Origin: Subdoligranulum variabile
GTDB lineage: Bacteria > Bacillota > Clostridia > Oscillospirales > Ruminococcaceae
Reading direction: 5' to 3'
Length of the DNA stretch: 64,000 nt
Assembly (NCBI GenBank): GCA_004554775.1
Contig: SFKI01000005.1
Span: forward strand, 124,001-188,000
Shown: piece by piece, positions 1 to 8,825 of the stretch
How the letters are laid out: the number at the start of each line of letters is the position of its first letter
Position numbering within the stretch: the stretch's first letter is position 1
Notes under the pieces: generated by a model
Databases searched by the model: none
Told to the model about the DNA's origin: nothing
What the model saw: the letters and a program-made list of their open reading frames with translations, nothing else
Program-made: the position numbers and the translations under genes

Positions 1-878
1 GCCCCGAGAAAGCCCAATTCTTCACATAAGATCGAGAAAATAAAATCGTTTTGCGGCTCGGGTACATAGAGATATTTCTGTCGGCTGTTGCCAAGCCCCA
101 GCCCGGCCAGCCCGCCGGACGCGATGGCGTACAGGCTCTGGATGGTCTGGTGCCCTTCGCCAAGCGGGTCCGCGAAAGGGTCCCGCCAGGAAGCAAGGCG
201 GTCGGTGGCGTAGGGCACCAGTTCGGGCAGGGCGAGCACCGCCGCCGCGATGGCCCCAACGCCCAACCCCCCGGCCAGGCCAAACCATTGCAGCCCGGTG
301 CCGCCCACGAACATGAGCACCGCGCCGATGGACAAAATCAGCAGCGTGCCGGAAAGATGCGGTTCCAGCAGCATCAGCACCGTGACCACGCCCAGGATCA
401 GCCCGAACGGCAGCACGCCGCCGGCAAAGCTGTGCATGCGGTCGTGGTTGAGCGAGATGATGTGGGAAAATACCAACACAACAGCGAATTTGGCGATCTC
501 GCTGGGCTGCAGGGTGCCAAGTCCGGGCAGTACGATCCACCGTTTGCAGCCGTTGTACTCCGGCATAAACAACACGATAACGAGCAAAATAAGCGACAGC
601 CCCATAATGGGCCACGCCAGCTTGTGCCAGATGTGGTAGTCCACCAGGCTGGCCGCGTACATGGCCGCCACGCCCAGTGCCGCAAACAACAGCTGCGGGC
701 GGATGTAGGTGTAGGCATCGCCCCGGCGATAGAGTGCCACGGCGTACCCGGCCGAGAACAGCATGATCAGCCCATAGCACAGCAGCGCCAGCAGAATGAC
801 CAGAAACGGCACATCCGGACTGGGCTTCTCCCGCAGGCGGGCGCGCAGGGCGGCAGGGTCCCAAAAAGCAGCAGTCAT
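1..878 (-). CDS. ftsW: FtsW/RodA/SpoVE-family SEDS protein, partial (runs off left edge)
   Basis: SEDS-family integral membrane glycan polymerase for septal or spore peptidoglycan. The start ATG is at 878 and about 292 residues are visible before the left edge. Read on the minus strand it gives a chain of hydrophobic segments. Family signatures seen are an early LFSAGYAVA-type segment, QPSEIAKF, LEPHLSGT and a late GLGNSRQKYLYVPEPQNDF stretch followed by an EELGFLG-like sequence, all typical of FtsW/SpoVE. The C-terminus is missing because of the window edge, not a lesion. It lies downstream of the HAD and gpsA genes on the same strand. FtsW is preferred over RodA because of the PEPQNDF/EELG pattern, but SpoVE is not excluded. 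Confidence 0.87.
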   Translation of the reverse strand, partial: MTAAFWDPAALRARLREKPSPDVPFLVILLALLCYGLIMLFSAGYAVALYRRGDAYTYIRPQLLFAALGVAAMYAASLVDYHIWHKLAWPIMGLSLILLVIVLFMPEYNGCKRWIVLPGLGTLQPSEIAKFAVVLVFSHIISLNHDRMHSFAGGVLPFGLILGVVTVLMLLEPHLSGTLLILSIGAVLMFVGGTGLQWFGLAGGLGVGAIAAAVLALPELVPYATDRLASWRDPFADPLGEGHQTIQSLYAIASGGLAGLGLGNSRQKYLYVPEPQNDFIFSILCEELGFLG

Positions 879-929
879 ACAAAATCCCCCTGCGTCCAGT
901 ATACGCAGGGGGAAAATACGCTATGCAGT

Positions 930-1715
930 TTACAGCAGGCCAAAGTGCTGCAAGGCCTTGGCGATACCGTCCTTATCAATATCGGCGGTCACATAGTCGG
1001 CAGCAGCCTTGGCGGCATCGCAGGCATTGCCCATGGCGACACCCAGCCCGACATATTGCAGCATGGCTACATCATTGCCGCCGTCCCCAAAGGCAATGGC
1101 TTCGTCCTTGGTCCAGCCAAAATGCTTCAGCATCTCGGCCAGGCCGTTGGGCTTGCCGCCGCCCGCGGGCAGGATATCGGCAAAATCGGGGCTCCACCGC
1201 ACGGCCAGGCAGCCGGGGCAGCGGCGGAGGAACTCTTCCTCACAGTCATCGGGCAGAAAGGCGCTGAGCTGGTAGATGGGGTTTTGCTCAATGCGGGCAG
1301 CAATGTCCGCCGTCCCCTGCCCCAGCTCCTTGGCAAAATCGGCACTGCGCGCGTCGATCAGATTGAAATAGCAGGCGTCCTTTTCCACAAAGCCGATGGA
1401 AAGCTGCTCTTTTTCAATATAGGGCAGCAGCGTGCGCAGGGAGGCGGGGTCGATGGCCTTGCTGTAGACCGGCTCACCGTCGGCCAAAAAGCAATACTGG
1501 CCGTTCATCGTGACAAAGCCGTCCCAGTTCGCCTTTTGCAAAGCGGGCAGGTACGGCAGGTGCACCGGCGGACGGCCCGTGGCGATGAAAATTTTCACGC
1601 CGTTGGCCTGCAAGGCGTGCAGTGCCTGCACGGTGGAATCCGGCATGCCGTGGTTGTCGTACAGCAGCAGCGTGCCGTCAATGTCAAAAAAGGCCGCTCT
1701 AATGTGTTTATTCAT
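930..1715 (-). CDS. Cof-type HAD-superfamily phosphatase
   Basis: Predicted cytoplasmic phosphatase of the HAD IIB (Cof) class, 261 residues, the usual length. The nucleophile motif FFDIDGTL puts the catalytic aspartates near residues 11 and 13, an ATGRPP motif follows, and the C-terminal metal-binding motif GDGGNDVAML is intact. A cap domain lies between them. The start codon overlaps the end of gpsA by 8 bases, so the two are probably translationally coupled. The substrate cannot be read from sequence; Cof enzymes act on sugar phosphates, PLP or FMN-like molecules. Confidence 0.88.
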   Translation of the reverse strand: MNKHIRAAFFDIDGTLLLYDNHGMPDSTVQALHALQANGVKIFIATGRPPVHLPYLPALQKANWDGFVTMNGQYCFLADGEPVYSKAIDPASLRTLLPYIEKEQLSIGFVEKDACYFNLIDARSADFAKELGQGTADIAARIEQNPIYQLSAFLPDDCEEEFLRRCPGCLAVRWSPDFADILPAGGGKPNGLAEMLKHFGWTKDEAIAFGDGGNDVAMLQYVGLGVAMGNACDAAKAAADYVTADIDKDGIAKALQHFGLL

Positions 1716-2706
1716 GCTTCAGGTCCCGTCCCATCAGGGCCGCAAGGGCGTTGCGGGCTTCGAGCTTGCCGCTCAGGATCGCGTCCACGCTTTGCACGAT
1801 GGGCATTTCCACCCTGTACTTTTTGGCAAGGCGGCAGGCGGCAGGCAGGGCGTTGATGCCCTCGACCACCTGGCCGACCTCGGCCTTGGCTTCCTCGGCT
1901 GTCTTGCCGCGGCCCAGCAGCATACCGGCGTGCAGGTTGCGGCTGTGCATGCTGGTGCAGGTCACGATCAAATCGCCCATGCCGGATAGGCCTGCGAAGG
2001 TTTCAGGCTTGCAGCCCATGGCGAGACCCAGGCGGGTCAGCTCGGCGTTGCCGCGGGTGATAAGTGCGGCCTTGGCGTTATCGCCGTAGCCCAGGCCCAG
2101 TGCGATGCCGACGGCCAGCGCAATGACATTCTTGACCGCGCCGCCCAGCTCGGTGCCGCGGCGGTCGGTGTTGGTGTAAACGCGGAAGCTGGGCGCGGTG
2201 AAGGCCTTCTGCACGGCCTTGGCGGCGGCTTCATCCTCGCTGGCGGCGACAATTAAAGTCGGCATATCGCGGGCAACCTCCTCGGCATGGGTGGGGCCGG
2301 AGAGCGCCACCACGCGGGCGGTGCGCTTTGCCTTGGCCAGCTCGTCCTCGATGATCTCGCTCATCGTCATCAGCGTCTTATCCTCTACGCCCTTGGCCAC
2401 ATCGACGATCAGCTGGCCGTCGGGGATGTACTTAGCCGCTTTTTTGGCGGTGGAACGAACAAACGGGGACGGCACGGCGAACAGCAGGATATCGCGGCCC
2501 GTGCAGGCTTCGGCGATATCGGCGGTGTAGTGCATGGCGGAGGGCAGCTCCATACCCGGCAGGTTGGGGTGGCGGCGGGTGGTGCTGAGCGATTTCAGCT
2601 CGGCAGGGATGGCGCTCCAAACGGTCACATCGCGGCCGTTGACCGCCAGCAGGCGGGCCAGCGCAATGCCCCAGGTGCCTGCGCCGAATACGGCAATTTT
2701 AGTCAT
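1708..2706 (-). CDS. gpsA: Glycerol-3-phosphate dehydrogenase [NAD(P)+]
   Basis: Makes sn-glycerol-3-phosphate from dihydroxyacetone phosphate for phospholipid synthesis. It is 332 residues, full length. The N-terminal Rossmann motif GAGTWGIALA is at residues 8-17. The segments VDVAKGVE, LSGPTHAEEVA and the C-terminal GYGDNAKAALITRG helix region are standard for GpsA and contain the conserved lysines. A good ribosome site (AAGGAGA) precedes the ATG. It sits between a phosphoesterase gene (30-base gap) and the HAD phosphatase (8-base overlap). No plsY is adjacent in this window. Confidence 0.96.
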   Translation of the reverse strand: MTKIAVFGAGTWGIALARLLAVNGRDVTVWSAIPAELKSLSTTRRHPNLPGMELPSAMHYTADIAEACTGRDILLFAVPSPFVRSTAKKAAKYIPDGQLIVDVAKGVEDKTLMTMSEIIEDELAKAKRTARVVALSGPTHAEEVARDMPTLIVAASEDEAAAKAVQKAFTAPSFRVYTNTDRRGTELGGAVKNVIALAVGIALGLGYGDNAKAALITRGNAELTRLGLAMGCKPETFAGLSGMGDLIVTCTSMHSRNLHAGMLLGRGKTAEEAKAEVGQVVEGINALPAACRLAKKYRVEMPIVQSVDAILSGKLEARNALAALMGRDLKHE

Positions 2707-2736
2707 GGGTGGTTCTCCTTACAAATATAGTGGCCC

Positions 2737-3387
2737 TTACGTCCGCTGCAGCAGGCGGGCCAGAAAGCGATGCCCGGTGTGTTCTTTTACTACAGGCTCG
2801 GCGTCAAGCATGACGCGCTCGTAGCAGTTGACGATCCGGGTGGGGCCGTACTGATGCTCGCGCGGGATAGCACAGCCGTAGGTCAAATGGATGTGCCCGT
2901 GCAGCATTAGCTGGGGGTGGTAGCGGTCCAGCAGCTCATGAAAAACCGTGAACCCACGGTGCGGCAGGTCGTTCAAGTCACCGTAGCCGTGCATCGGCGC
3001 GTGGGTGACAAGCACGTCAAACCCGCCGTGGCGGTCGATCTTGCCGCGCAGGCGGTTGATGCGCTTGCGCATTTCAGCCTCGGTAAACTGCCAGGCACCC
3101 GTGCGGTAACGGCAGGACCCGCCCAGCCCGACAATGCGCAGCCCGCGGTAGACATACAGATCGTCGTCCAGGCAGATGGCACCCTCGGGCGGGTGTTGGT
3201 CGTAGCTTTCATCGTGGTTGCCGTGTACATACAAGACCGGCACGGGAACCATCGTGGTAAGATACTCCAGATAATTGCGGTTCAGATCGCCGCAGGCAAT
3301 GATGAGGTCTACGCCCTCGATCTTATCCGGCGTGTAGTAGTCCCAAAGCGCCTTGCACTCCTCATCGGCAATGCACAGCAGCTTCAT
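2737..3387 (-). CDS. Calcineurin-like metallophosphoesterase
   Basis: 216-residue cytoplasmic metallophosphoesterase. The dinuclear-metal motifs are visible in order: an N-terminal CIADEE (variant of the usual D-x-H), IIACGDLN, YVHGNHDE, VTHAPMH and LHGHIHLTYG. The first motif has aspartate then glutamate where many members have D-x-H. Its start overlaps the stop of the upstream BMP-domain gene by 4 bases (ATGA arrangement), which argues for one transcript and coupled translation. The substrate is unknown. The YfcE and ICC-like phosphodiesterase groups are the nearest general comparison. Confidence 0.85.
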   Translation of the reverse strand: MKLLCIADEECKALWDYYTPDKIEGVDLIIACGDLNRNYLEYLTTMVPVPVLYVHGNHDESYDQHPPEGAICLDDDLYVYRGLRIVGLGGSCRYRTGAWQFTEAEMRKRINRLRGKIDRHGGFDVLVTHAPMHGYGDLNDLPHRGFTVFHELLDRYHPQLMLHGHIHLTYGCAIPREHQYGPTRIVNCYERVMLDAEPVVKEHTGHRFLARLLQRT

Positions 3388-5351
3388 AGCGTGGCCTCCT
3401 TCTCGGCAGGCAGCTGGTCGCGGTGGATGCCCTGCATGCGGTACATGGGGCGGGCCTGCTCGGCCAGGTCGTCATACTCGGGGATGGTGCCGTCGACGGC
3501 ATCGCACAGGTAGTCCATATGTACGATCTGCTCCACCTCCAGCCCGTGGCGGCCGCTGTTGCGCACCGCGCCGCTCTGGTCGGTAATGCGGCAGGCAAAC
3601 GGGTCGATCATGCCGGAGGTGACGCCTGCACGCAGAATATGCGCGAGATGTGCAACGTCCGAGGGCAGCTCACGGCTGAGCAGCACGTCCATGACGCCGC
3701 TGTTCATGCCCCACCAGTAGTTGACGGCGCGGCCGTCGGTACCGGATTTATCGCGCACCCAGCCGCCGTCCAGCACGCTGCGCACGACGTTTTCGTAGAA
3801 CTGGCCCCAGTGCCAGAACGGGGTCGCCAGATCCTGCAGCACCCCGCCCGGGCGGATGAGAAAGGTGCCAAACTCCCGCTGGGGGCGGCCCGGCACGGGG
3901 GCATCGCGCCCTGATACGACCGTGATGCCCTTGCGGGTAAAGACGGCGAGCGGGTCCTCCTGGTCGGGCAGGCAGGTCCAGCGCAGCTCAATGCGGGCGC
4001 GCGGGTTGACCATGCGCGCACCCAACGCAAAGGCGTTGATGTTGGCGGGCACGCCGAAGCTGGGGGAATCGGCCACATAGCCGATTCGGTCGGTGCCAGC
4101 CATCGCCCCGGCGATGGCGCCGGTGATGAACTTAGCCTCGTACACGCGGGTGTAGTAGGTGCGGATGCTGGCGTAGGGCATCTCCATCGAGCAGTTGAGG
4201 ATGCGCACCGACGGATGCTTGACCGCCGAGCGCAGGCTGGCCCCCACCAGCTTGGGGCTGGTGGTGAACACGATATCCGCGCCGTTGGAGATGGCAGTCT
4301 CAATTAACAGGTCGGCATTTTTGCCCGGCACAGCGTTGAAATAGGCAAAGGTCGTGACCTTGCCCGCAAACACGTTGTCCAGCTGGGTGCGGCCAAACTC
4401 GTGCTGGCTGGTCCAGGCGCTGGTTTCGGGCGTGCGCTCATGGATAAAGGCCACCTTTAAATGGGTGGGCGCTGCCGGGCGGATGGGCAGGATGCGCTCC
4501 AGCAAATTGGCCTGCGCCGGGGCGGCGGGCTTTTCGCTGACGGTGACGGGATCATCGTTTTGCAGTGCCAGCACGTCATCCCACAGCGCGTCGATCTTTT
4601 GCTGCAATTCGTTGGGGCTGGCCTTGCTCAGATCGTCCAGCGAGTAGAGCCGCAGCAAAAGCAGCAGCACATCGCCCACCGTGGCGCGCAGCTTGTCGCC
4701 GCCCAGGGCGTTGTACGCTTTCTCGACCCAGTTGTACAGCGACAGCATCGCGGCGCGGTCGTTGTCGGTCCACGGCTCGTCCGGGGCTTTACCCATGGCT
4801 TTTTGCAGGCGGCCGTAGCTGCCGGGTTTGGTAAAGGTCAGCAGATAGGTCTGGATGAGCGGATAGTAATGCATGAACTCATAGTACATGCGGACTTCCG
4901 GTGTATCGTTATATTTTGGCACCACGCGGGTGACATTGCCGACCACGCTGCCAGCCTCGAAGTATTTCAGTACGCTGACGCGCTTGTTTCCCTCCTGCAC
5001 ATAGAAGCGGCCCATATACTCAAAGCAGCGGATGGGGTCGCGGATGCCCTCATCCACATGCGCCATGCAGAGGTTGACCCACTTGGTGCCGAACTCGGAT
5101 TTCAAATCGAGCAGCGGCATAAAGTTGCTGGCAAACGCGCCGGTGCGGCCCGCCGTTTTGGTACCGACGACAAGGCGCATCGGGATCTCCACCAGGCCGA
5201 GCGGCAGCTGGTTTTCGATGGCCACGTTCTGCAAAATATCATCCAGCACCGGCAAAAATGGGGATTGCCCGTGCAGCATTTTTTCACGGTAGTCCTTCTG
5301 GCCCAGCTTTTGGGCCTTGCCGTATTCTTCCATCGCTTCACTGCGCAGCAT
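3384..5351 (-). CDS. ParB-like domain / BMP-family ligand-binding fusion protein
   Basis: 655 residues. Roughly residues 55-140 look like a ParB/sulfiredoxin-like domain: the segment ends in FYVQEGNKRVSVLKYF, the fold's EGNKRV-type signature. Roughly residues 300-600 resemble the basic membrane protein (BMP/PnrA) periplasmic-binding fold, with AFIHERTPETSAWT near its start and GADIVFTTSP and IGYVADSPSFG later. There is no signal peptide or lipobox, unlike transport BMP lipoproteins, so I infer a cytoplasmic sensor or regulator rather than a transporter component. It has its own promoter (5386-5414) and overlaps the downstream phosphoesterase gene by 4 bases. The function is unknown. Confidence 0.8.
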   Translation of the reverse strand: MLRSEAMEEYGKAQKLGQKDYREKMLHGQSPFLPVLDDILQNVAIENQLPLGLVEIPMRLVVGTKTAGRTGAFASNFMPLLDLKSEFGTKWVNLCMAHVDEGIRDPIRCFEYMGRFYVQEGNKRVSVLKYFEAGSVVGNVTRVVPKYNDTPEVRMYYEFMHYYPLIQTYLLTFTKPGSYGRLQKAMGKAPDEPWTDNDRAAMLSLYNWVEKAYNALGGDKLRATVGDVLLLLLRLYSLDDLSKASPNELQQKIDALWDDVLALQNDDPVTVSEKPAAPAQANLLERILPIRPAAPTHLKVAFIHERTPETSAWTSQHEFGRTQLDNVFAGKVTTFAYFNAVPGKNADLLIETAISNGADIVFTTSPKLVGASLRSAVKHPSVRILNCSMEMPYASIRTYYTRVYEAKFITGAIAGAMAGTDRIGYVADSPSFGVPANINAFALGARMVNPRARIELRWTCLPDQEDPLAVFTRKGITVVSGRDAPVPGRPQREFGTFLIRPGGVLQDLATPFWHWGQFYENVVRSVLDGGWVRDKSGTDGRAVNYWWGMNSGVMDVLLSRELPSDVAHLAHILRAGVTSGMIDPFACRITDQSGAVRNSGRHGLEVEQIVHMDYLCDAVDGTIPEYDDLAEQARPMYRMQGIHRDQLPAEKEATL

Positions 5352-5385
5352 GGCAATTCCTCCTTCATCGTTTCAAGCCGGTATC

Positions 5386-5414
5386 AGTATAGCACATTTG
5401 GGCAAAAGATACAA
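5386..5414 (-). promoter_or_regulatory. Sigma-A promoter of the BMP-fusion gene
   Basis: On the minus strand, -35 TTGTAT (5409-5414), a 17-base spacer and -10 TATACT (5386-5391) with a TG one base before the -10. An AAGGAGGA ribosome site and ATG at 5351 follow. Confidence 0.7.
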
Positions 5415-5423
5415 AAACTTCTT

Positions 5424-6725
5424 TTATTTTTCTATATGCACAGCCTTTGGGTAGACCTTTGCCATGCGGGCGTCGTCGAAATGCTCGTCCAGGTAGGCGG
5501 CCAGGCTGGTGGTGGCGGCTTGGCCGCGCACACGCTCGTTATAGCGCACCAGCGCGGCCGAGCTGACCACCATGTTGACGGCCATGAACACGCACAGCCC
5601 CCAGGTAAGCACCGTGCCGAACCGCCTGGGGATGGACTCGATAAGGTGCGAAATGGGCGGGTACAAAATTTTGAACCATGCAATGGCCGCAAAGCCCCAG
5701 AAGAAGCAGTACAGCAGATTGATGCGCCCGCCCAGATTGAACGGGATCGCGCTGTAATCCCAGAACACCGTGCCAAACACGACCTCGGTGAACACGCTGC
5801 ACAAATACTCGTACGCGCCGCCCAGCAGGGTGCCCGCCACAAACAGCCAGCTGGCCGGGCGGTCCTTGTAGCGGTACAGCAGCTGGGTCACGGCGGCGAT
5901 GGCAAGCCCCCACACGATGGAGAATGGCCCCCACACCACGCTGGAGCGGCTCATCCAATAACCGGCGGTGATACGGCAAAAAATTGTCTCGGTGATATCG
6001 CCCAGAAACGCGCCGATGAAGAACAGCAAAATGATCTTGTACGGGCTGCACCCTTCGGCAAAGGTGGTGCTTTTAGCCCGGCGCTGGCGCTCAAAGGTCA
6101 GGGCCGGGTGGGCCTTGTTCATGCGCTGCTCGACCAAGCCGAGGATCGCCATGCCGGTGTTGACGGTAAAGTTAGACAGGCGGTTCTCGATATCCGCCGC
6201 AGCGGTCCAACGGTAGCGCAGGCCCAGCATTGCCAGCACCGTGCCTACGGCGTCGATCGCAAAGATCACCAGCGCGGCCCACAGCACAACAGCGATCAGG
6301 CGCGGCGGCAGCAGGTCAAAAACAGCCAGCAAAAGCGGGTTGCCCCACTTCAGCGCAACGACGCCCAACGCGCCCCAGACCGCCGAAGCCCCCAGGCAGA
6401 TGTAGCCGTCCAGGTTGCAGGGCATGTTGCTGTAGTCCCACCAGCGGGTGTGGCTGATGCGCTCGAGAATATGCCCGGCCACCCACTCAATGACCGTGGC
6501 GTACACGGCGCTGAACACGGCCAGGAAGAACCAGCTGTCATGGCTGAGGTCCCGCAAAGCAAAGCTGATGAGGTGCGCGCCGATGCCGTACAGGATGCAC
6601 AGCGGCCCGTTGAGGACGCCGCGGTCCTGATACTTTCGCTTGACGACGGCGGTGTAGAGGACCTCCCCTACCCAGCCAAGGAACGAGTAGGCAAAAAATA
6701 GAAATAAAAAGGAATAAAATGTCAT
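5424..6725 (-). CDS. Tandem CmpB-type (putative ABC transporter permease family) membrane protein
   Basis: 433-residue polytopic membrane protein that matches the PF06541 (ABC_trans_CmpB, formerly DUF1113) pattern twice. Copy one begins at the N-terminus (FAYSFLGWVGEVLYT, then RGVLNGPLCILYGIGA, then HTRWWDYSN). Copy two starts near residue 210 (FFIGAFLGDITETIFC, VWGPFSIVWG, VFWDYSAIPFNLGGRINLLY). Single-domain members are common, so this is an internal duplication. No ATPase gene is adjacent, and the family name has little functional support. It ends 72 bases upstream of the BMP-fusion start. Confidence 0.8.
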   Translation of the reverse strand: MTFYSFLFLFFAYSFLGWVGEVLYTAVVKRKYQDRGVLNGPLCILYGIGAHLISFALRDLSHDSWFFLAVFSAVYATVIEWVAGHILERISHTRWWDYSNMPCNLDGYICLGASAVWGALGVVALKWGNPLLLAVFDLLPPRLIAVVLWAALVIFAIDAVGTVLAMLGLRYRWTAAADIENRLSNFTVNTGMAILGLVEQRMNKAHPALTFERQRRAKSTTFAEGCSPYKIILLFFIGAFLGDITETIFCRITAGYWMSRSSVVWGPFSIVWGLAIAAVTQLLYRYKDRPASWLFVAGTLLGGAYEYLCSVFTEVVFGTVFWDYSAIPFNLGGRINLLYCFFWGFAAIAWFKILYPPISHLIESIPRRFGTVLTWGLCVFMAVNMVVSSAALVRYNERVRGQAATTSLAAYLDEHFDDARMAKVYPKAVHIEK

Positions 6726-6736
6726 AAAAACTCCTG

Positions 6737-7735
6737 TTACGGTTCACAGACCAGCCGCTGCCCGGGGGTGTCGGCGCTGACATAGTGGGTGGTGCGGCTC
6801 ATCTGGTTATCCAGCGTTTGCCCGGCCGCATAGCGGCGCAGGTTGTGGGCGAAGATGCCCACAATGTTTTCCAGCGTGCGCGGCAGGCTGAACCGCCCCG
6901 AGATGTGCGGCGTGATGAGCACAGTCTCAAGCCCCCAAAGCGGATGCTCCGGCGGGAGCGGCTCAGGGTCGGTGACGTCGAGCGCCGCGCCGTAGAGGGT
7001 GCCGTTTTGGATGGCGGCAGCCAGTGCGTCAGAGTCCACGGCTGTGCCGCGCCCTACGTTGAGCAAAATGGCCCCGGGCTTGCACTTCGCCAGCCGGGCA
7101 GCGTTGAACAGGTGGTCGGTTTCCGGCGTGCCGGGCAGGCTGAGCGCGATGAGGTCGGCGGTGGGCAGCTCCTCGTCAAGCTTATCCGTGCCGACAACAC
7201 GCAGGCAGTAGGGCGGGCAGTCGGCCGCATGGCGGCGCACGCCGACGACCTCAGCCCCCAGGGCATGGGCACGGCGCGCGAAGCTGGAACCGATATCCCC
7301 CATGCCGACGCAGAGCACCCGCGCCCCGGCGATGGACCGCACGGGCCGGGTGATAGGGTCCCACCGGCGGGCAGTCTGCCGGTCACGGTAGAGCAGCAGA
7401 TCCTTGATGAGCGCCAGCCACATGCCAAGCATCCACTCGCTGATGGCAAGGCCGTATGCGCCGGTTGCGTTGGTGACGGCGCAGTCTGGCGGCAGTACGC
7501 CGGGGGCCAAGTACGGGTCAGGCCCGGCAAAGTTGGACTGGAACCATTCCAGGTGGTCGTTTTGCCGGATAAGCTCGACCGGGACATTGCCGAGGATGGC
7601 ATCGGCCCAGAGGATCTCCTCCAGGGTGGCGGTCTCCAACGTGGTGAAGCGGTAAGCAAACGACGGCACGGCGGCGCGCAGGCGGGTTTGCAGTTCATCG
7701 GTCAGCGGTAAGGCAACGAGGATGTTCTTGGTCAT
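6737..7735 (-). CDS. D-2-hydroxyacid dehydrogenase family protein
   Basis: 332 residues from the ATG at 7735, chosen because AAGGGG sits just upstream and homology begins there. NAD-dependent oxidoreductase of D-2-hydroxyacids. The Rossmann motif GMGDIGSSFARRA is in the middle of the chain. The catalytic triad regions are visible as NVGRGTAVD (arginine), DVTDPEPLP (glutamate) and ITPHISG (histidine). The N-terminal substrate domain is divergent, and specificity (lactate, glycerate, phosphoglycerate, other) cannot be assigned. It starts downstream of queH, with a repeat copy and a likely extended -10 promoter between. Confidence 0.88.
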   Translation of the reverse strand: MTKNILVALPLTDELQTRLRAAVPSFAYRFTTLETATLEEILWADAILGNVPVELIRQNDHLEWFQSNFAGPDPYLAPGVLPPDCAVTNATGAYGLAISEWMLGMWLALIKDLLLYRDRQTARRWDPITRPVRSIAGARVLCVGMGDIGSSFARRAHALGAEVVGVRRHAADCPPYCLRVVGTDKLDEELPTADLIALSLPGTPETDHLFNAARLAKCKPGAILLNVGRGTAVDSDALAAAIQNGTLYGAALDVTDPEPLPPEHPLWGLETVLITPHISGRFSLPRTLENIVGIFAHNLRRYAAGQTLDNQMSRTTHYVSADTPGQRLVCEP

Positions 7736-7785
7736 GGGTAAATTCCCCTTTTTATGTGGTTTGTTGCGGTGACGCCGGACGCCAT

Positions 7786-7810
7786 GGGCGGATATGGAAT
7801 CCGCCCCTAC
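7786..7810. repeat. Modular palindromic repeat, copy 1
   Basis: Arms GGGCGGAT (7786-7793) and ATCCGCCC (7799-7806) around ATGGA, followed by CTAC. It lies between the D-2-hydroxyacid dehydrogenase and queH. The same module recurs at six other sites. Confidence 0.85.
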
Positions 7811-7845
7811 GGCATGAAGAGTGCTTTGCATAGGTTCGCGCTTTC

Positions 7846-7851
7846 ATTGTA
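7846..7851 (-). promoter_or_regulatory. Extended -10 promoter before the D-2-hydroxyacid dehydrogenase
   Basis: Minus-strand TGGTACAAT: a TACAAT -10 with an upstream TGn extension. No good -35 is seen. Confidence 0.4.
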
Positions 7852-7879
7852 CCATATCCCACCCCTGCGGTAAAGGCGG

Positions 7880-8491
7880 TCAGACGCCGCGTTCCTGTTT
7901 GCTGAAAATGCAGCCGCAATAGTCCTGGCGGTAGAGCCCGTACGCAGCACTCAGCTGCAAACTGCGCTTGTAGCCGTCCTTTTTGCGGAACTCGCTGGGC
8001 AAAAAGCGCACGCCGTATTGCCCGCCAAGCTGCTGCCCCAGGGCGTTGATGCGGATGGGGTCCTTCATCGGGGAGATGGAAAGCGTCGTGCAGAACCAAT
8101 CGAACCCGTGCGCGGCGGCATATTTCGCTGTCTGTTCCAGCCGCAGGCGGTAGCAGACCGTGCAGCGCTCGCCCTTCTCGGGCTCCTGCTCCAGCCCTTT
8201 GACGGCGGTGTAGAACTCGTCCGGCTCGTAGGGCAGCTCGATGACCGGGTAATGGTAGCCTGCCTGCTCGACAAAGCGCTCCAGCTCGGCTTCGCGGCGG
8301 TGATACTCGGCGGGCGGGTAGATGTTGGGGTTATAATATAAAATGGAAAGCCGGAAATGCGCGGCCAGCCGTTCCAGCGTGGCGCTGGAGCACGGCGCGC
8401 AGCAGGCATGCAGCAGCAGCGTGGGCTTGGTATCGCCAAGCTGCTGCAAAGCTTTTTCCATTTCCAGCTGATAATTGATGCGGTTGGGCAT
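7880..8491 (-). CDS. queH: Epoxyqueuosine reductase QueH
   Basis: Performs the last step of queuosine tRNA modification, reduction of epoxyqueuosine. It is 203 residues from the ATG at 8491, preceded by AAAGGGGG. The DUF208/QueH cysteine pattern is complete: HACCAPCSS near the N-terminus, CTVCYRLRLEQTA in the middle, CTTLSISPMKD, and the C-terminal DYCGCIFS. These residues bind the Fe-S cluster and second metal in characterised QueH proteins. No other queuosine genes are in the window. Confidence 0.93.
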   Translation of the reverse strand: MPNRINYQLEMEKALQQLGDTKPTLLLHACCAPCSSATLERLAAHFRLSILYYNPNIYPPAEYHRREAELERFVEQAGYHYPVIELPYEPDEFYTAVKGLEQEPEKGERCTVCYRLRLEQTAKYAAAHGFDWFCTTLSISPMKDPIRINALGQQLGGQYGVRFLPSEFRKKDGYKRSLQLSAAYGLYRQDYCGCIFSKQERGV

Positions 8492-8523
8492 GGTGCGACC
8501 CCCTTTGTTTGAACTATGCCACC

Positions 8524-8529
8524 ATTGTA
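8524..8529 (-). promoter_or_regulatory. Extended -10 promoter of queH
   Basis: Minus-strand TGGTACAAT, the same form as the promoter before the downstream gene. No clear -35. Confidence 0.4.
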
Positions 8530-8580
8530 CCACATTTTGGGGCGTTCGTATATCAGCAAATTATTGTGTATAGGGTGTAG

Positions 8581-8730
8581 GGGCGAACATCGTTCGCCCG
8601 TGCGGTTTTGCGTTGCCCCAAATTGCACGGGCGGATATTGAATCCGCCCCTACGGCGTAGGAGGAGCATTCCATATGCTCCCGAGAGGTCTGCTGTTACT
8701 GCGAATTGCTGCAGGCGAGCACTGCTCGCC
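8581..8730. repeat. Modular palindromic repeat, copy 2 (four modules)
   Basis: The largest copy. GGGCGAAC-type palindrome 8581-8599, GGGCGGAT/ATCCGCCC 8629-8649, GGAGCAT/ATGCTCC 8663-8681 and GGCGAGCA/TGCTCGCC 8714-8730. The modules are separated by GTAGGGG- or CCCTAC-like joints. It is noncoding and sits between the divergent queH and activase genes. Confidence 0.88.
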
Positions 8731-8825
8731 CCTAAATCCTCTGCTTTCCCGAATTGTTACATTTATTTTCCAACAAATTTCAAAAACCGTTCATTTTCTT
8801 TTCATATTCTCCGGCTATACTGTAA

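Noticed and set aside
4461..6701. 746-codon plus-strand open frame spanning two minus-strand genes
   Set aside because: Gln/His/Ala-rich shadow translation crossing an obvious minus-strand promoter and gene boundary.
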